5,795 nucleotides of DNA from JBBQER01 sp052148155 (GTDB lineage: Bacteria; Actinomycetota; Acidimicrobiia; IMCC26256; PALSA-610). Of the stretch, positions 4,228-5,795 are shown one piece after another (positions within the stretch are counted from its first letter, which is position 1; the number at the start of each line of letters is the position of its first letter). The position numbers and the translations under genes were made by a program. The notes beneath the pieces were generated by a model that searched no databases, was not told where the DNA came from, and saw nothing but the letters and a program-made list of their open reading frames with translations. The DNA lies in the NCBI GenBank assembly GCA_052148155.1, contig JBKQIY010000262.1, positions 1 through 5,795 on the forward strand, written 5' to 3'.

Positions 4228-5349
4228 TTACCAGTAGGCGGCGGTTCCGTAGCTGCCCTTGAGGATCCGGCGTACGGATAAGCCGTCGTACACGAAGATT
4301 GCTCCACCGTTGTCGTCCGTGAAGACGGCTTGGTCGCCGCGTGCGTCGATCGAGCCTCCGATGAACAAGTAGCACGAAGGTCCGCGCGAGGTCGTGCGGG
4401 GCACGACTCCCGGTATGGCGCCACAGGCCGGCATGGCGTGCGACTCGAACACTTCGGTACTGCCTATGACTGTGCGGACCACGCCGCTGCGAAGGTCGAC
4501 GTCGACGAAGGCGCCGCCCCACGCGTCGTGCTGGATCGGAAACTGGTACTCGAACGCGACGACGTGGCCATTCGCGAGAACGGCCGGACTCCCATATGCA
4601 TACGGCTCCGACGAACGGCCGGGGAGCGTGTCACCGAGGGTCGGTTGCTGCGGCAGGTGGCGCGCGGCGCGATTGACGACGTACAACCCTCCGAGCGTCT
4701 CGTCGTATCCGGGGGCCACCGCGACCACCAATGATTGGCTGTCGGGTGTCCAGTCGAAACCGAGGACGTTCCCGTAGCCCTCTTCGACGCCCGCGGTGAG
4801 GTCGGACAACTCGCGGCCAGTCGAGAAGTCGTATTGCCGGATGATCTCTTGACGGTTCGGTTCGGTAACCAGTGTGGCGATACGGCTCCCGTCAGGGCTC
4901 ACCGCCGCGGGGTCACCCGAGAACTCGCGGCCGGTCGTCACATCTCTCCAGTACGGTTCGTACAGGAAGCGAGGTGGCGCTCCACAGCCTGTACATCCCC
5001 GAACCAAGAGACTCCCGTCCGGTGCGCGCATCGCGATTCGAGATATCCGCGACGGTGCCGGGGGTCCGAGGACCTGGACGACCTTTCCGTCGTCGAGCCG
5101 CGCAACCGCGACTCGGCCGTTCGCCTCGGACTCGATGAACGTCGGTTCCGCGAACGCCCGCGGAGCCTCGAGCAGCACGGATGCGCTCGCAAGCGTCGTA
5201 CTCGTCGCCGTCGCGCGTGGTCTCGAAATGTTGGGAAGTGATGTGGTCGTCGATCGAGGGACGCCCGACGCTCGCGCGACACTGCGACCGGTTGCCGCGG
5301 AACTACATCCCGCGAGAACCACCACACACGACACCGCGACAGCTCTCAT
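4228..5349 (-). CDS. Lipoprotein with beta-propeller (PD40/WD40-like) repeats
   Basis: 373 residues from ATG 5347-5349. A lipoprotein signal peptide ends in a lipobox with LAGC (12-15), so Cys15 would be lipid-modified and the protein anchored outside the membrane. A Ser/Thr-rich linker (about 22-57) precedes a repetitive beta domain with TolB/PD40-type blade motifs: APDGSLLV (109-116), SPDGSRIATL (151-160), TPDSQSLVVAV (201-211), and later strands ending near FVYDGL (352-357). Four further cysteines (C119, C122, C309, C326) could form disulfides. The role is unknown; such propellers usually bind ligands or partners. A GTG three codons earlier (5356-5358) is part of the Shine-Dalgarno sequence GGAGGTG and is rejected as start. 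The gene ends in TAA. Confidence 0.85.
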   Translation of the reverse strand: MRAVAVSCVVVLAGCSSAATGRSVARASGVPRSTTTSLPNISRPRATATSTTLASASVLLEAPRAFAEPTFIESEANGRVAVARLDDGKVVQVLGPPAPSRISRIAMRAPDGSLLVRGCTGCGAPPRFLYEPYWRDVTTGREFSGDPAAVSPDGSRIATLVTEPNRQEIIRQYDFSTGRELSDLTAGVEEGYGNVLGFDWTPDSQSLVVAVAPGYDETLGGLYVVNRAARHLPQQPTLGDTLPGRSSEPYAYGSPAVLANGHVVAFEYQFPIQHDAWGGAFVDVDLRSGVVRTVIGSTEVFESHAMPACGAIPGVVPRTTSRGPSCYLFIGGSIDARGDQAVFTDDNGGAIFVYDGLSVRRILKGSYGTAAYW

Positions 5350-5355
5350 GGCTCG

Positions 5356-5362
5356 CACCTCC
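5356..5362 (-). promoter_or_regulatory. Ribosome binding site deciding the lipoprotein start
   Basis: GGAGGTG on the minus strand lies 6 nt before ATG 5347-5349. Its last three bases are the upstream in-frame GTG, so the longer start would erase the site. This supports the 373-residue form. Confidence 0.75.
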
Positions 5363-5391
5363 GCCAGTGTGCGATCGAACGGCCTGCTCGG

Positions 5392-5733
5392 TCAACCACG
5401 CCGAATCGGGCGCTCCTCGGGAGCCTTCGCGAGGACCGCGGTGACAGTTCCGTCCGGTGGGATCCTTACAACGACTGGGCTTCCTGGTTGCTCTTCCGAC
5501 ACGGGTGATCGCGCCCGTTCGCGGACGAGTCTGCTCTGAGACGCGACCGCAAACCCCGCCTGCAAGCCGACGCTCAGGCGTGGTTTCCGAGCGCTCCGTT
5601 GCGCTCCGACCGACGTCCTGAAGAACGAACGGGACGAGCTCCGGCATGCGTGTCCCTCATTCCGGGTTAGCGACCTCGGGCATGCTTGAAGGGCGCCGAG
5701 ATTGAGAATGAGGCTGGTGGAACCACCGGGCAT
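5392..5733 (-). CDS. Uncertain ORF upstream of the lipoprotein gene
   Basis: A 113-codon frame from ATG 5731-5733 to TGA 5392-5394, ending 42 nt before the lipoprotein start. Only the last 36 codons look protein-like (VSEEQPGSPVVVRIPPDG, then TVTAVLAKAPEERPIRRG); they could start at a GTG. The first two thirds are Arg/Ser-rich, shadow-like, and no ribosome site precedes the ATG. A competing frame starts at ATG 5645-5647 with a fair GAGGGA site but soon loses protein-like character. The region may contain a frameshifted remnant. No family recognised. Confidence 0.25.
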   Translation of the reverse strand: MPGGSTSLILNLGALQACPRSLTRNEGHACRSSSRSFFRTSVGAQRSARKPRLSVGLQAGFAVASQSRLVRERARSPVSEEQPGSPVVVRIPPDGTVTAVLAKAPEERPIRRG

Positions 5734-5795
5734 TTGTCAGCGTCAAATGAGCTGCATGTGCATGCGCGAGATCACGATTCGTCGCTCCGTGGCCG

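Larger units (their letters stand above)
5350..5795. other. Right-edge stretch with only weak frames
   Basis: Besides the uncertain ORF at 5392-5733, a 16-codon minus-strand frame enters from the right edge and stops at TGA 5743-5745 (ends RRIVISRMHMQLI). Its third positions are GC-rich, so it could be the 3' end of a gene outside the window. The inverted repeat ATTTG-N7-CAAAT lies just before ATG 5731-5733. TTGACC (5390-5395) could be a -35 box for the lipoprotein gene, but no matching -10 is convincing. Confidence 0.3.

Noticed and set aside
4077..4424. N-terminal extension of the DUF2007-like gene
   Set aside because: Overlaps the 3' part of the lipoprotein gene in another frame and has shadow-like composition.
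5303..5647. 114-codon minus-strand frame overlapping the lipoprotein start
   Set aside because: It has a fair ribosome site, but after about 15 residues it becomes Arg/Gly/Ser-rich shadow sequence and overlaps the lipoprotein gene.
1..5795. CRISPR array, tRNA or rRNA genes
   Set aside because: No regularly spaced repeats and no cloverleaf or rRNA-like stretch seen on either strand.

Overview
GC-rich chromosomal DNA, most likely from an actinobacterium (possibly an uncultured soil or Acidimicrobiia-type lineage). The reasons are a high-GC codon third position, an SCO6745-type gene that is characteristic of Actinobacteria, GTG starts, and hairpins without U-tracts after genes. Every gene I can support lies on the minus strand, so transcription runs from the right edge to the left edge.

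Reading in the direction of transcription: 5350-5795 holds only weak open frames. A beta-propeller-type lipoprotein gene follows (4228-5349), then a gene for a small DUF2007-like protein with an aspartate-rich tail (3690-4076). Its TAG stop is followed in the same frame by 57 more sense codons that contain no start codon and end at a TGA next to a hairpin. The stretch 3066-3515 has no confident gene. Next come a small conserved-looking 67-aa gene (2862-3065), a short frame broken by an in-frame TAG (2556-2822), a leader region of about 290 bp, and a secreted Thr/Lys/Gly-rich protein of unknown function (1743-2261) closed by a strong two-layer hairpin. A serine-recombinase C-terminal remnant (1296-1589) and an SCO6745-family gene (362-1207) complete the main set. 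The left edge carries what looks like the 5' end of a group II intron (1-179) with its typical leader ORF; the reverse transcriptase would lie beyond the window.

The genes do not form an obvious pathway. Almost every one has its own downstream hairpin, suggesting independent short transcription units. The recombinase remnant, the group II intron and the two amber-interrupted frames mark this as an accessory region with past mobile-element activity and gene decay. I see no convincing defence, CRISPR or biosynthetic system. The best leads are the intron boundary, the two in-frame amber codons, and the two small uncharacterised proteins.
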